A stretch of DNA of 64,000 nt. It comes from Bullifex porci (GTDB lineage Bacteria > Spirochaetota > Spirochaetia > Sphaerochaetales > Sphaerochaetaceae). The notes under the pieces were generated by a model, which was not told the origin of the DNA, ran no database searches, and was given only the letters and a program-made list of their open reading frames with translations. Position numbers and translations under genes: made by a program. The stretch is taken from positions 124,001-188,000 of the forward strand of contig NZ_VUNN01000001.1 of assembly GCF_009695635.1 (NCBI RefSeq), read 5' to 3'. How positions within the stretch are numbered: the first letter of the stretch is position 1; each line of letters starts with the position of its first letter. Shown piece by piece: positions 7,644-17,180 of the stretch.

Positions 7644-9596
7644 ATGATTAAAAAAGTACTTCTTTTACTATTATCAATTTTAATACTTTTAACTTCCTGC
7701 TCTGGAGAGCTAAACAATGTGAGTAAGGGTGAAAATGATGTTAACTACTTTATTTACCCATATTTAAAATTTACTCTCTCACCTGATAGAACCTACTATA
7801 TTGCATCGGTAGTTGAAGGTGCAAAACTCACTACTGTATCAGTTCCTGGGTATGTACATACAGACTTCGGTGCGATGCCAATTAAAGAGTTTGCAGGCTT
7901 TGAAAATATTAATGACTCAGTAAATCTTAAAGAGCTTACTCTTGATGTAAATGTAGAGAAGATTAAAGAAGGCTCCTTAGCTAAGGCAGAAAATCTAAGT
8001 ATTGTTAAAACTACTGGTGATAAGGATGGGCCTAAGTGGGCTAATCTTCCAACCTTAATGAAGAGTGGTTATCACTTTATTGGTTGGAAGGCTGGTAATA
8101 CTTTTGTTTACAATGGTATGCCAATTGATCCTAATAATAAGGATGCAGTTCCTGTTTGGGGTAAGCTAATTCATCATGCAGAAGTAAAAGCCTCATGTAC
8201 AACTAATGGTTCTATCGAATATTGGCAGTGTGATGATTGTAATAAAATCTTTACAGATAGCTATGCTCAAAACTCAGTTAATGATGTATCTGTTCCTGCT
8301 GTTGGACACTTCTATCCATTAGTATGGGTTGAGCCTACAGAACCAACTTGTCTAAGTCAAGGTAATATTGGCTATTTTAGATGTGACCGTTGTGGTGGTG
8401 CATTTAGTGATGAAAATGGAACACAAGAAATTAGCGATGTTACAATTCCTAAGGTTGATCACCATGTCTCTGATAATATACTTCATCAAAGTGAAACCCA
8501 CCACTGGTATCAGTGCATATGGTGTGGTACAGAAATTGATAAGAGCGAACACACTTGGAAGGATTGGGTAATAACAATACATGCAACACTTCACACTAAG
8601 GGTGAGAAATATCATGAGTGTAGTGTTTGTAATAAGAGAATAACAGTTGAAATTCCTGAACATGACCATATACCAGGTGTAATACTTGAAAAGCATGAGG
8701 CAACTTGTACTGAAGGTGCATACTACATAGAAAGGTGTGGAAATCCTGAGTGTGGTGAGAAAGTTCGCTTTGAAATAGAGAATGAACCAGCATTAGGCCA
8801 TATTGGTTATATAGTAAATTTTAAAGAGTCAACATGCCAGGAAGAAGGTATATTGCAGCACTTCCACTGTACACGCTGTAATCTAAACTTTGAAAATCAA
8901 TCTAGTGTAACACCTCTTAATAGTGTTGTAATTCCAAAGAAAAACCATGTCTTTAGTACAATATGGAGTTATTCTGAAACTGAACACTACCACTTATGTA
9001 TTAACTGTAATATAGCAAAGTCAAATGTTTCAAACCATGTTTATGATCAAGAAGTTACTACTACGGACTATCTAGTTTCATCAAGTACGTGTGAACATGC
9101 AAATATCTATAAATATAGTTGTATATGTGGAAAAGCCGGAAATAATACATTTACTTCAGGTGTTGTAGGAGACCATGAATACACAAAGTGTGTTTCCCTT
9201 GATTACCAATATCACCAAAAGGCTTGTAAATGGTGTGATGAAATTCTTCCTAATTCTAAGGAAAAGCATGTATTTGATGAAACAAAATGTAATAAGTGTG
9301 GCTACGAGGTAATTAATGGTTCTGGAGGCTTTACTCCAATAATAACTGACAAACGTCCACAGGCTCATCTTACTTATTCAAAAGAAGGAACAACTTTTAA
9401 TTTTACACTGGTTGATGATCGCCCAACTTATGCAATTGATGAGGTTAAATGGTATCTAGACGACAGACAGCAGGAAGAGACGGAATGGACTTTTTCTTTC
9501 ACTGCACCACATAAGATGACCTATAAGGTCCTTTGTGTTTATTCAAATGATTATGGTAAAGGTTCACAGACGATAGTTGTGAATGGAGGAATATAA
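7644..9596 (+). CDS. surface lipoprotein with about ten CxxC repeats
   Basis: A 650-residue lipoprotein (signal peptide with lipobox LTSC, Cys20). The N-terminal part resembles a leucine-rich-repeat-5 segment (around residues 75-125) and a Listeria-Bacteroides/InlB-B-type module (SGYHFIGWKAGNTF). From about 180 to 560 it has imperfect repeats with paired cysteines (CDDC, CDRC, CIWC, CSVC, CTRC, CINC, CKWC, CNKC and two variants), each accompanied by His such as GH, HxH or EHTW, suggesting metal-binding or redox knuckles. A beta-sandwich-like C-terminal domain follows (570-650). Twelve bases after the preceding gene, with GAGGGG as ribosome-binding site. Such repeats are common in gut-bacterial surface proteins; the function is unknown. 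Confidence 0.8.
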   Translation: MIKKVLLLLLSILILLTSCSGELNNVSKGENDVNYFIYPYLKFTLSPDRTYYIASVVEGAKLTTVSVPGYVHTDFGAMPIKEFAGFENINDSVNLKELTLDVNVEKIKEGSLAKAENLSIVKTTGDKDGPKWANLPTLMKSGYHFIGWKAGNTFVYNGMPIDPNNKDAVPVWGKLIHHAEVKASCTTNGSIEYWQCDDCNKIFTDSYAQNSVNDVSVPAVGHFYPLVWVEPTEPTCLSQGNIGYFRCDRCGGAFSDENGTQEISDVTIPKVDHHVSDNILHQSETHHWYQCIWCGTEIDKSEHTWKDWVITIHATLHTKGEKYHECSVCNKRITVEIPEHDHIPGVILEKHEATCTEGAYYIERCGNPECGEKVRFEIENEPALGHIGYIVNFKESTCQEEGILQHFHCTRCNLNFENQSSVTPLNSVVIPKKNHVFSTIWSYSETEHYHLCINCNIAKSNVSNHVYDQEVTTTDYLVSSSTCEHANIYKYSCICGKAGNNTFTSGVVGDHEYTKCVSLDYQYHQKACKWCDEILPNSKEKHVFDETKCNKCGYEVINGSGGFTPIITDKRPQAHLTYSKEGTTFNFTLVDDRPTYAIDEVKWYLDDRQQEETEWTFSFTAPHKMTYKVLCVYSNDYGKGSQTIVVNGGI

Positions 9597-9659
9597 CTAA
9601 GTTTTCAGTTGAGGGGATGTCATCCTCTTATGAAATAGAAATTAAAACAGGAGGATAAA

Positions 9660-12254
9660 ATGAAGAAATTATCCATTTTCTTATTAACAGTGTTGCTGAT
9701 AGCATCTCTGTTCGTATCATGTGATAACAGTCCTAAAGTGATGACTGATGAACATGTCAAAGTTACTTTTTCTGTTGAATCAGGAAGCAGGAGCCTCGGA
9801 TATGATATTGAATCAATACCAGACAGCAAGCTTCAGTGGTATTACACCGCAGAAAAGAGTAATACTAGTGATCCATTCAAATTTGGTGAAGTCGCAGATA
9901 AATCGGTTGCTCTTGGTGAGGAAATAACCTTTTCTCAGGGACTTTGGGATTTCACTTTGTACGCAAAGAGGACAGATGTTGCTGGTGAGCCGCCTATTGT
10001 ATATTACGGTACTTCATCTGACGTATTAATTACTCGTGCTGACAGTCCTGTTCCAATTTACATTCAAGTTTCTTCAAGCACTGGAGCAACTGGTACTTTA
10101 GTACTTAATAATGTAAGTATTAAAACATATGCAGGCTCAGGAACTCATGTAACATCTTCCGTTAAGGCTAACACAGCTGTCATCAAGAACTCTTCAGGAG
10201 TAATAATTGATACTTTGAATTTATCAGACGGTTCAGGAACATATAACAACTTATCTGCGGGTAACTATAGTGTAGTAGTAAAGTATTGCAATACCAATGG
10301 TAACGTTGAAAATGCTTCAGAGGAAATCTTTATTACAGTTTGGAGTGGTAGAACAACCACAATCAGTGGTAGTATTGACGAGATTACAGGAAGCGGTACA
10401 ATTGGAGCCTACTATACTGAAACTATAACCAACACAATTGATAAAAATACTATACCTGTATTTGATGCAAATGTTGCTCCTGCAAACAACGAAACTACTT
10501 CAGAAAACTCTACTACAGTAGCATTCAACGCAGGCAAATTGGTTGCCACAGATGACTCTAAAACTGTCTCTCTGGAAGTGTCTGTAAAAGATATTGAAGC
10601 GGCAGGGAGTGATAGCACATTTACAGTTGAAGGAAATCAAAGTGCTGTAGCTGGTATTTCACTGAACCTTAAAGTTGGAGAAGAAGAGAAAACTGGTGAA
10701 TTTGGTGATGCTGTAATTACTACATATATTGTAAAAGGTCTTACATCTGTTAGTGTTAAGTATAATGGAACAGACTATACAACTGAACCAGGTGAGATTC
10801 AGGTTATTAATCAAGGTGAAACACCAAATGATGTCAACAATTATTATGAATCTTATACTGGTAAACTTGTATTCACTACAAACCACTTCTCTGAGTATTA
10901 TGTAGTTTCAAATTCTGTTGATGCATTAAATGTAACAACAAATACTGCATATGCAACTTTGGCAGACGCTATTAATGCTGTTCCTGTAAATGCGAATGAA
11001 ACTACTAATATTCTAATACTAAGAGACGTAGCAAATGCCGAAGGTCTGTCTGTAGCAAGTGGTAAAAACTTTGTTGTGGATTTTAATGGTCATACCTATA
11101 CAATAGTTGGACCAGGTGCTGGTTCTACAAACACTGAAACAAATGGCTTTCAGTTTCTAAGAAACTCAACTATTACTCTGAAAAATGGAAAAATTAATCT
11201 TTCAAAAAGCAACAGAGATGTTTTAAGAGTTATCCAAAATTATGCTAATTTAACATTAGAAGATTTGGAAATTGATGCAACGAATCAGTATTATTACAAA
11301 GATTATGTTATTTCGTTCTGTTGCGGAAATAATAAAATTATAGGAAATACTTCAATATATAGCAACGCGTCTTCTTTTAATCCAGATAAGTCAGTAATCT
11401 TTGATGTGTATGATTGGGCTGATGGAGGATATCATGGTGTAAATCTTACAATAGATACAACTGGGGATATAAGAGGCGTTGTTGAAATTGATCTTGCAGA
11501 GCAAGGCGATGAATGTGGCTCATATTTCAAGCTTACTAATGGTAATGTTAATAAGGTCTCGATTACAGGTGGAATAATTAATAACCTTAATGAAATCAAC
11601 ACACCAAATATTGTGATTACTGGTGGGCAGTTCTCTACAGATCCATCACAATACGTTGATGCGTATTATACTGCAGTTGCTAATGATGGTAATACAAGCT
11701 GGACTGTAAGAAAAATGAATTACGAAGAATTAGCAAATGCCGGTTATGTAGCAAGATATTATGAATCATCATACTATAAAAGTATAACGGAAGCATTTTC
11801 TAATTATGGAAGTGGTATTCATCTTATTAACAATGCACAGGGAGCAATCAGCAGAACTGGTTATGTTCAATTATATTGTGATGATTACACCTTCGAAGGT
11901 ACTATATCCTGCACACCTACTCCAAATACTTCAGGTAATGTTAGTATCTATACTGGAACTGCAATTTTGAATAATATAGAGTGTTCATCAACCTTCTATT
12001 GTGGATCAAGCTCAAATTCACCAACTATAACTATAAAAGATGGTTCTATAAATAATTTAGAAGCTAGAAAGAATGCAAAAGTTATCATCGAGGGTGGCAC
12101 CTATACTGGTACAATAACACTAAATACTGGAGGAAATGGATCGCTAACAATTAAAGGTGGAACATTCTCAGCTGATCCAACCATTTATGTACCTGAAGGA
12201 TATGCTGCAACTTTTAATGGCCAAACTTGGGAAGTCTCCGAACAATCCAACTAA
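9660..12254 (+). CDS. large surface lipoprotein with beta-helix-like C-terminal region
   Basis: An 864-residue lipoprotein (lipobox LFVSC). Residues 30-420 are beta-rich, with a segment ending NHFSEYYVV as seen at the end of domains in many gut-bacterial surface proteins. A module near 425 (AYATLADAINAVPV) starts a right-handed beta-helix-like region with recurrent ITGG/IKGG turns. Two related repeats, GGQFSTDPSQYV and GGTFSADPTIYV, occur, the second closing the protein. Such architectures mediate adhesion or glycan contact; no catalytic residues could be assigned. Base usage is less biased to the genome's favoured codons than in neighbours, which may indicate transfer or rapid evolution. Preceded by AGGAGG; 63 bases after the CxxC lipoprotein. 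Confidence 0.8.
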   Translation: MKKLSIFLLTVLLIASLFVSCDNSPKVMTDEHVKVTFSVESGSRSLGYDIESIPDSKLQWYYTAEKSNTSDPFKFGEVADKSVALGEEITFSQGLWDFTLYAKRTDVAGEPPIVYYGTSSDVLITRADSPVPIYIQVSSSTGATGTLVLNNVSIKTYAGSGTHVTSSVKANTAVIKNSSGVIIDTLNLSDGSGTYNNLSAGNYSVVVKYCNTNGNVENASEEIFITVWSGRTTTISGSIDEITGSGTIGAYYTETITNTIDKNTIPVFDANVAPANNETTSENSTTVAFNAGKLVATDDSKTVSLEVSVKDIEAAGSDSTFTVEGNQSAVAGISLNLKVGEEEKTGEFGDAVITTYIVKGLTSVSVKYNGTDYTTEPGEIQVINQGETPNDVNNYYESYTGKLVFTTNHFSEYYVVSNSVDALNVTTNTAYATLADAINAVPVNANETTNILILRDVANAEGLSVASGKNFVVDFNGHTYTIVGPGAGSTNTETNGFQFLRNSTITLKNGKINLSKSNRDVLRVIQNYANLTLEDLEIDATNQYYYKDYVISFCCGNNKIIGNTSIYSNASSFNPDKSVIFDVYDWADGGYHGVNLTIDTTGDIRGVVEIDLAEQGDECGSYFKLTNGNVNKVSITGGIINNLNEINTPNIVITGGQFSTDPSQYVDAYYTAVANDGNTSWTVRKMNYEELANAGYVARYYESSYYKSITEAFSNYGSGIHLINNAQGAISRTGYVQLYCDDYTFEGTISCTPTPNTSGNVSIYTGTAILNNIECSSTFYCGSSSNSPTITIKDGSINNLEARKNAKVIIEGGTYTGTITLNTGGNGSLTIKGGTFSADPTIYVPEGYAATFNGQTWEVSEQSN

Positions 12255-12292
12255 TTCTTAATGTTGCCCCTCAGCATTTAGGATAAAATCTT

Positions 12293-12324
12293 TCTCCCTT
12301 GGTTTCTATGTAAGCCAAGGGAGA
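12293..12324 (+). terminator. hairpin after the surface operon
   Basis: A perfect 10-base stem TCTCCCTTGG / CCAAGGGAGA with a 12-base loop lies 39 bases after the stop codon. Only a weak T-rich tail (TTATCATCTTA) follows, so it may be a terminator or a 3'-stabilising hairpin. Confidence 0.65.
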
Positions 12325-12662
12325 TTATCATCTTAGTTAATTCTTTGGATTAATATCTCTTCATCACAACCACATATCATGTTTAAGTCACCTTGTGGGT
12401 TTAGAATTTATTCCTTATGCATAAAATTTACTTTTTGGATTAGAACTTAAATTTGAATTGTCTTTGCATTAATTGAAACAGCAATTTCTTAATTGATAGG
12501 AATATGTTAATTACAAAGAGTTTTAGTGTTTTATGAAATATAATATTCTAGATAAGGTTTTTAAGTAATTTTTTTTCTATTACTTAGGATTTATTGTTTA
12601 TTGTGAAAATAGTTTTTGTGCAAGTTTGTTGCATATATATACGGAATATTGCATAGAGATAA

Positions 12663-12692
12663 TTGAATATAAGAGTGGTTTTGTAGTATATT
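12663..12692 (+). promoter_or_regulatory. putative tctC promoter
   Basis: TTGAAT (12663-12668), 18-base spacer, TATATT (12687-12692). Transcription would start only about 15 bases before the ATG, giving a very short leader that contains the AGGGAGGT ribosome-binding site. Confidence 0.5.
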
Positions 12693-12713
12693 ATCCCCCT
12701 AGGGAGGTAAGAA

Positions 12714-13736
12714 ATGAAGAAATCACTTATCGTATTATTAACTTTATTAGTTGCACTCAGCTCCCTTTTTGCTCAAGGCGCTGCTGAAGCTGCAAATACT
12801 TATCCGGAAAAAGCTATCACCATGATTATCCCTTATGGAGCTGGTGGTACTACAGACGTATCAGGAAGAAAGTTCGCAGCTCTTCTTTCTAAGGAACTTG
12901 GCGTAGCCGTTACTGTTGTTAACCAGGGTGGTGCTTCAGGTTCTATTGGTTGTCAGGCTGCACTTGATGCAAATCCTGATGGTTATACTGTACTCTTTAC
13001 AGCTGAAAGCCTTGGAACTCAGAGAGTAATGGGCTTAACAAATCTTAGCTATGATGATTACAAAATCATTTCAACAATGGTAAATGATCCAAAGGTTCTC
13101 GTTGTTGCAAAGGATAGTAAATATAATACACTCGCAGACCTATTAGCTGACATGAAGGCTAACCCAGGTAAGATTAAGATGAGCTACACTGGACCTGGTG
13201 GATCTGGTCACGTTCAGGGACTTATCATGGAGAAGCTCGGTTACGTTCCAGCTTTAACTGCATACTCTTCAGGTGCTGATTGCTATCGTGCTGTTCTCTC
13301 TGGTGAGGTTGACTTTACTAACTCTAACATCTCAACAGTTAAGGCTTTAATCCAGAGTGGTGATTTAAAGCTCTTAGGTGTAAGCAGTAATGTAAAGCTT
13401 AGCATCTACCCAGATGCACCATTATTTGAAGAAGTAGATCCTAATGCTGCTCAGTATATGAAGAATGCTTTCACACCTCTCAACTTCCTCGTAAGCAACA
13501 AGGTAGATGATAGTGTTGTTGAAGTATTAAGAAATGCAACAAAGAAAGTTGTAGAAAGTGCTGAATGGAAGAGCTTTATTAAGGATAACGCTCTTGAAGA
13601 GCTCTATGTACAATATCCAACTGTAGAAGCTACTAAGGAGTTCTATAAGAACTGGGAAAGTATGGTAAGCTGGATGCTTTATGATGCAGGTGTAACAAAG
13701 TATTCTCCTGCTGACTTTGGTATTGCTAAACCTTGA
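12714..13736 (+). CDS. tctC: tripartite tricarboxylate transporter substrate-binding protein TctC
   Basis: Periplasmic binding protein of the Bug/TctC family (340 residues) that delivers a carboxylate, such as citrate or another organic acid, to the TctAB membrane complex. It has a signal peptide ending in SLFAQGAAEA, the family pattern IIPYGAGGTTDVSGR near residue 40, and NQGGASGSIG. It is followed by tctB and tctA, completing the transporter. A hairpin between tctC and tctB probably gives the binding protein higher expression. Substrate is not predictable because Bug proteins are functionally diverse. Confidence 0.93.
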   Translation: MKKSLIVLLTLLVALSSLFAQGAAEAANTYPEKAITMIIPYGAGGTTDVSGRKFAALLSKELGVAVTVVNQGGASGSIGCQAALDANPDGYTVLFTAESLGTQRVMGLTNLSYDDYKIISTMVNDPKVLVVAKDSKYNTLADLLADMKANPGKIKMSYTGPGGSGHVQGLIMEKLGYVPALTAYSSGADCYRAVLSGEVDFTNSNISTVKALIQSGDLKLLGVSSNVKLSIYPDAPLFEEVDPNAAQYMKNAFTPLNFLVSNKVDDSVVEVLRNATKKVVESAEWKSFIKDNALEELYVQYPTVEATKEFYKNWESMVSWMLYDAGVTKYSPADFGIAKP

Positions 13737-13756
13737 AGCTTTAGTCTTTAGCATTG

Positions 13757-13790
13757 ACCGCAGAGAAATAATAGTATCTGCGGTTAATAT
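13757..13790 (+). terminator. attenuating hairpin between tctC and tctB
   Basis: ACCGCAGA (13757-13764) pairs with TCTGCGGT (13777-13784), flanked by further A/T pairing and followed by TAATATTTTC. Probably partial termination, leaving the membrane genes at lower level. Confidence 0.65.
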
Positions 13791-13808
13791 TTTCTTTGGA
13801 GGTTTAAG

Positions 13809-14294
13809 TTGGAAGAAAAGAATAAAAAAATAAATCCAGTTCTTATTGAAGGCATCGTACTATGTGCTCTCTCTGTGCTTGGAATTATTTTTTCTATAAT
13901 TTGTCACTATGGCTTTAAGGTTGAATGGAAATTATCACCATATTTATTTCCATTATTTATTTCAATCATGCTATGTATGCTCTCTATTTCTCTCATACTT
14001 AGTAGCTTCTCAGGCCTAAAGGAAGCTAAAAGAGAGAAGGGTGATAGAAAAACATTTTTAATATTTTTATTAGAATGTGCAATTTATTTAATTGTACTAA
14101 AATATTTAGGCTTTTTAATTTCTACTATGCTTTTACTTGGTGCAATAGTTCACCTTCTTGGTGAGAAATCATGGTGGAAGATAATTTTAATAAGTGTAGT
14201 AACATCACTAATTATCTACTTCTTATTTGGTGTTTATTTGGGTGTTATGCTTCCTAAGGGTAAGCTTTTATATATGATAGGAATAAGGCTATGA
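13809..14294 (+). CDS. tctB: tripartite tricarboxylate transporter small membrane subunit TctB
   Basis: A 161-residue protein with four predicted membrane helices, the usual size and topology for TctB, the poorly conserved small permease subunit. It starts at a TTG codon with a good GGAGG 6-10 bases upstream; no nearer ATG fits. Its end overlaps tctA by four bases (ATGA), indicating translational coupling. The assignment rests mainly on topology and position between tctC and tctA. Confidence 0.88.
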   Translation: MEEKNKKINPVLIEGIVLCALSVLGIIFSIICHYGFKVEWKLSPYLFPLFISIMLCMLSISLILSSFSGLKEAKREKGDRKTFLIFLLECAIYLIVLKYLGFLISTMLLLGAIVHLLGEKSWWKIILISVVTSLIIYFLFGVYLGVMLPKGKLLYMIGIRL

Positions 14295-15778
14295 GCTTAA
14301 ATTATATGATTCATTACTTTGCAGATCCAAGATTTATATTATTAGTACTCCTTGGCTCTGTGCTTGGTCTATTTATTGGTGCTATTCCAGGTCTTTCAGT
14401 TACAATGGCTACAGCCTTATTAGTTTCTGTTACCTATTCCTGGGGAACCTCTGATGCTATGGCTATGATCATGGGTCTCTATGTAGTTGGAGTATTCTCT
14501 GGAGCTTTATCTGCAATATTAATTAATATACCAGGTGCTCCAAGCTCTGTTGTTACAGCCTTTGATGGCTATCCATTAGCAAAAAGAGGGGAAGCATATA
14601 AATCATTAAAGTATGCAACTATATACTCATTTATTGGCTCAGTATTTGGCTTTATAGCTCTTTGGCTACTATCTGGTCCTATTTCAAATATCGCTCTAAA
14701 GTTCCATCCGATTGATTACTTCCTCCTCTCATTCTTTGGACTATTAGCGGTTGGTAGCTTAACTAGTAAATCCTTTACTAAGGGGTTAATTAGCGCTGCT
14801 GTAGGCTTACTAATTGCAATGGTTGGTATGGATAGTGTTATGGGACGCCCAAGACTAACTCTTGGAATTAGAGCCTTGCAGGGTGGTATTAACGTTGTAC
14901 CAGCTCTAGTTGGATTATTTGGTATGACAGAGGTACTCTCATCTATAATGCAAAAGAAGATGGGTGCAGAGGTTAGTGAGATGAAGAATGAGAAGGTGCC
15001 TATGAAGAATATATTAAAGCACTTTCCACTCTCTATGATTTACTCTGCAATAGGAACCTTCGTTGGTGCTCTCCCAGGAGCAGGTGGCCCTGTTGCTTCC
15101 TTCTTAGCTTATTCAACAGCTCAAAAGGTTGTCAAAAAGCCTTCACGTGAGTTTTGTGATGGAGCAGTTGAAGGTATTGTAGCTAGTGAGAGTAGTAATA
15201 ATGCATGTATCGGTGGTGCTTTAATTCCTATGCTAACCTTAGCTGTTCCAGGTGATGCAGTAACAGCTATTATATTAAGTGTATTTATAGTACATGGAAT
15301 GCAGCCAGGACCACTCTTTATTAAGACTCAGCCTGATATGTTTGCATCTGTATTAGCAGGCGGCTTCTTAGGATGTGTATTTTTATTAATTCTTGGACTA
15401 TTAGTTGCTCCAAAGCTTAGTAAGCTAATTCTAGTTCCAAAGAGAATACTCCTTCCTATAGTTACTGTTCTTTGTATTATTGGTAGCTTTGCTTGTAACA
15501 ATAGAATCTTTGATGTTGTCTTAATGTTTATCTTTGGTTTAATTGGATACTTTATGAGAAAGCATGATTACCCAACAGCTCCAATGGTTCTTGCTATAGT
15601 TTTAGGCTCAATGATGGATTCTAACTTTAGAAGAACAGTATCTCTTCTTGAAAGTGAGGAGCATAAGATAGCATACCTATTCTCAAGTCCAATTACTGTT
15701 ATCCTTTTTGCAGTTACTGTGCTTACTTTAATTTTCAGTATTCCTGCAGTTCAAAGGTTATTTAAGAAGAAAAAATAA
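14291..15778 (+). CDS. tctA: tripartite tricarboxylate transporter large membrane subunit TctA
   Basis: A 495-residue polytopic protein with about 11-12 helices, the cation-coupled permease of the TTT system. The family signatures GAIPGLSVTMATALL near residue 30 and GALPGAGGPVASFLAY near residue 260 are the two inverted-repeat loops. Translationally coupled to tctB, and followed by a clear terminator at 15796-15828, so tctCBA is a complete operon. No two-component regulator (tctDE) is present. Confidence 0.95.
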   Translation: MSLNYMIHYFADPRFILLVLLGSVLGLFIGAIPGLSVTMATALLVSVTYSWGTSDAMAMIMGLYVVGVFSGALSAILINIPGAPSSVVTAFDGYPLAKRGEAYKSLKYATIYSFIGSVFGFIALWLLSGPISNIALKFHPIDYFLLSFFGLLAVGSLTSKSFTKGLISAAVGLLIAMVGMDSVMGRPRLTLGIRALQGGINVVPALVGLFGMTEVLSSIMQKKMGAEVSEMKNEKVPMKNILKHFPLSMIYSAIGTFVGALPGAGGPVASFLAYSTAQKVVKKPSREFCDGAVEGIVASESSNNACIGGALIPMLTLAVPGDAVTAIILSVFIVHGMQPGPLFIKTQPDMFASVLAGGFLGCVFLLILGLLVAPKLSKLILVPKRILLPIVTVLCIIGSFACNNRIFDVVLMFIFGLIGYFMRKHDYPTAPMVLAIVLGSMMDSNFRRTVSLLESEEHKIAYLFSSPITVILFAVTVLTLIFSIPAVQRLFKKKK

Positions 15779-15795
15779 GGGTTTTAATATTCTCT

Positions 15796-15828
15796 AAGTC
15801 ATATCAATTAGATGGTATGACTTTTTTT
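15796..15828 (+). terminator. terminator of tctCBA
   Basis: AAGTCATA (15796-15803) pairs with TATGACTT (15816-15823), then a T run. Confidence 0.85.
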
Positions 15829-15940
15829 ACAAAAAAGATAAAAAAATATCGATAAAATAGTAGTTATTTTATTCTGATAGTGATATAACATAAGTCAGCT
15901 AGTTAAAGCTAACTTATTTGTAATTTTTTGGAGGTCATGT

Positions 15941-17158
15941 ATGGCACGTTTTACATTACCAAGAGATTTATATCACGGTAAGGGTTCATTAGAAGCACTT
16001 AAGTCATTTAAAGGTGAAAGAGCAGTTATTTGTGTAGGTGGCGGCTCAATGAAGAGATTCGGTTTCTTAGATAGAGCAGTTAATTACTTAAAGGAAGCTG
16101 GAATGGAAGTAGAGCTCATTGAAGGTATTGAGCCAGATCCAAGTGTAGATACAGTAATGAAGGGCGCTGCAAAGATGCTCGAGTTCAAGCCAGACTGGAT
16201 TATTGCTATGGGCGGTGGATCTCCAATCGATGCTGCTAAGGCAATGTGGATTAAGTATGAATATCCAGAAATCACATTCGAAGAGATGTGTAAGGTATTC
16301 GGTATTCCATCACTCAGAAAGAAGGCTCACTTCTGTGCTATTTCTTCAACATCAGGTACAGCTACTGAGGTAACAGCTTTCTCAATTATTACAGATTATG
16401 CTAAGGGTATTAAGTATCCTATTGCTGACTTCGAAATTACTCCAGATGTAGCAATTGTAGACCCAGATCTCGCAGAGACAATGCCTAAGAAGCTTGTTGC
16501 TCATACAGGTATGGATGCTATGACACATGCTATAGAAGCATATGTTTCAACAGCTAACTGTGAGTTCACAGATCCTCTTGCAATCCACGCAATTGAGATG
16601 ATCCAGAACGACCTCGTTGATTCCTACAATGGTGATATGGCAGCTAGAGATAGAATGCACTATGCACAGTGTCTCGCTGGTCAGGCATTCAGTAATGCTC
16701 TTCTCGGTATTGTTCACTCAATGGCTCACAAGACTGGTGCTATCTTCCAGGATTATGGTGCACACATCATCCATGGTGCAGCTAATGCTATGTACCTTCC
16801 AAAGGTAATTGCATTCAATGCTAAGGATCCAGTTGCTAAGAAGCGCTATGGTGTAATTGCTGATTACATGAAGCTTGGTGGTAAGGATGATGATGAGAAG
16901 GTTAAGCTCTTAATCGCATACCTCAGAAAGATGAATGATGATCTTAACATCCCACACTGCATTAAGAACTATGGTGCAGACAGCTATCCATGTGAGCAGG
17001 GCTTCGTTCCAGAGAGTGTATTCCTTGAAAGAGTTGAGGATATCGCTAAGAACGCTCTCTTAGATGCTTGTACAGGTTCTAACCCACGTCAGCCAAGCCA
17101 GGAAGAGATGGTTAAGCTCCTCAAGTGCTGCTACTACGATACAGAGGTTGATTTCTAA
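15941..17158 (+). CDS. iron-containing alcohol dehydrogenase
   Basis: A 405-residue group III (Fe-type) alcohol dehydrogenase that reduces an aldehyde with NAD(P)H. The N-terminal dinucleotide fold has GGGSPIDAAKAM. The C-terminal domain carries the metal ligands in HTGMDAMTHAIEAYVS and HSMAHKTGAIF...HGAANA, which bind Fe or Zn. Strong Shine-Dalgarno (TTGGAGG) and strongly biased codons suggest high expression, as expected of a fermentative ethanol or butanol dehydrogenase. It is monocistronic, with its own terminator (17181-17202). nfnAB follow, so the two could cooperate in balancing NADH/NADPH. The exact substrate is unknown. Confidence 0.93.
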   Translation: MARFTLPRDLYHGKGSLEALKSFKGERAVICVGGGSMKRFGFLDRAVNYLKEAGMEVELIEGIEPDPSVDTVMKGAAKMLEFKPDWIIAMGGGSPIDAAKAMWIKYEYPEITFEEMCKVFGIPSLRKKAHFCAISSTSGTATEVTAFSIITDYAKGIKYPIADFEITPDVAIVDPDLAETMPKKLVAHTGMDAMTHAIEAYVSTANCEFTDPLAIHAIEMIQNDLVDSYNGDMAARDRMHYAQCLAGQAFSNALLGIVHSMAHKTGAIFQDYGAHIIHGAANAMYLPKVIAFNAKDPVAKKRYGVIADYMKLGGKDDDEKVKLLIAYLRKMNDDLNIPHCIKNYGADSYPCEQGFVPESVFLERVEDIAKNALLDACTGSNPRQPSQEEMVKLLKCCYYDTEVDF

Positions 17159-17180
17159 TAATTACCTAAATTAAAGACTT

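Larger units (their letters stand above)
12255..12713. other. 459-base AT-rich intergenic region
   Basis: Between the surface operon and tctC. It holds a strong hairpin (12293-12324), an 8-base inverted repeat TAAGTAAT/ATTACTTA (12562-12569 and 12579-12586), two copies of TTGCATA about 20 bases apart (around 12630 and 12650), and a likely tctC promoter (12663-12692). No open reading frame with a plausible start and no RNA gene is recognised; the middle part shows nothing I can interpret. Confidence 0.6.

Noticed and set aside
8352-8696. 114-residue open frame on the minus strand inside the CxxC lipoprotein gene
   Set aside because: Antisense to a well-supported secreted protein with signal peptide and lipobox; no start signal or family match.
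12693-12706. CCCCCTAGGGAGG stretch as a hairpin hiding the tctC ribosome-binding site
   Set aside because: The two complementary parts touch, leaving no loop; a stable hairpin is not possible.
15901-15914. AGTTA-AAGC-TAACT inverted repeat before the alcohol dehydrogenase, considered as a Rex (redox) operator
   Set aside because: The arms are close to the Rex type but the spacing is two bases short of the usual pattern and the outer bases do not match.
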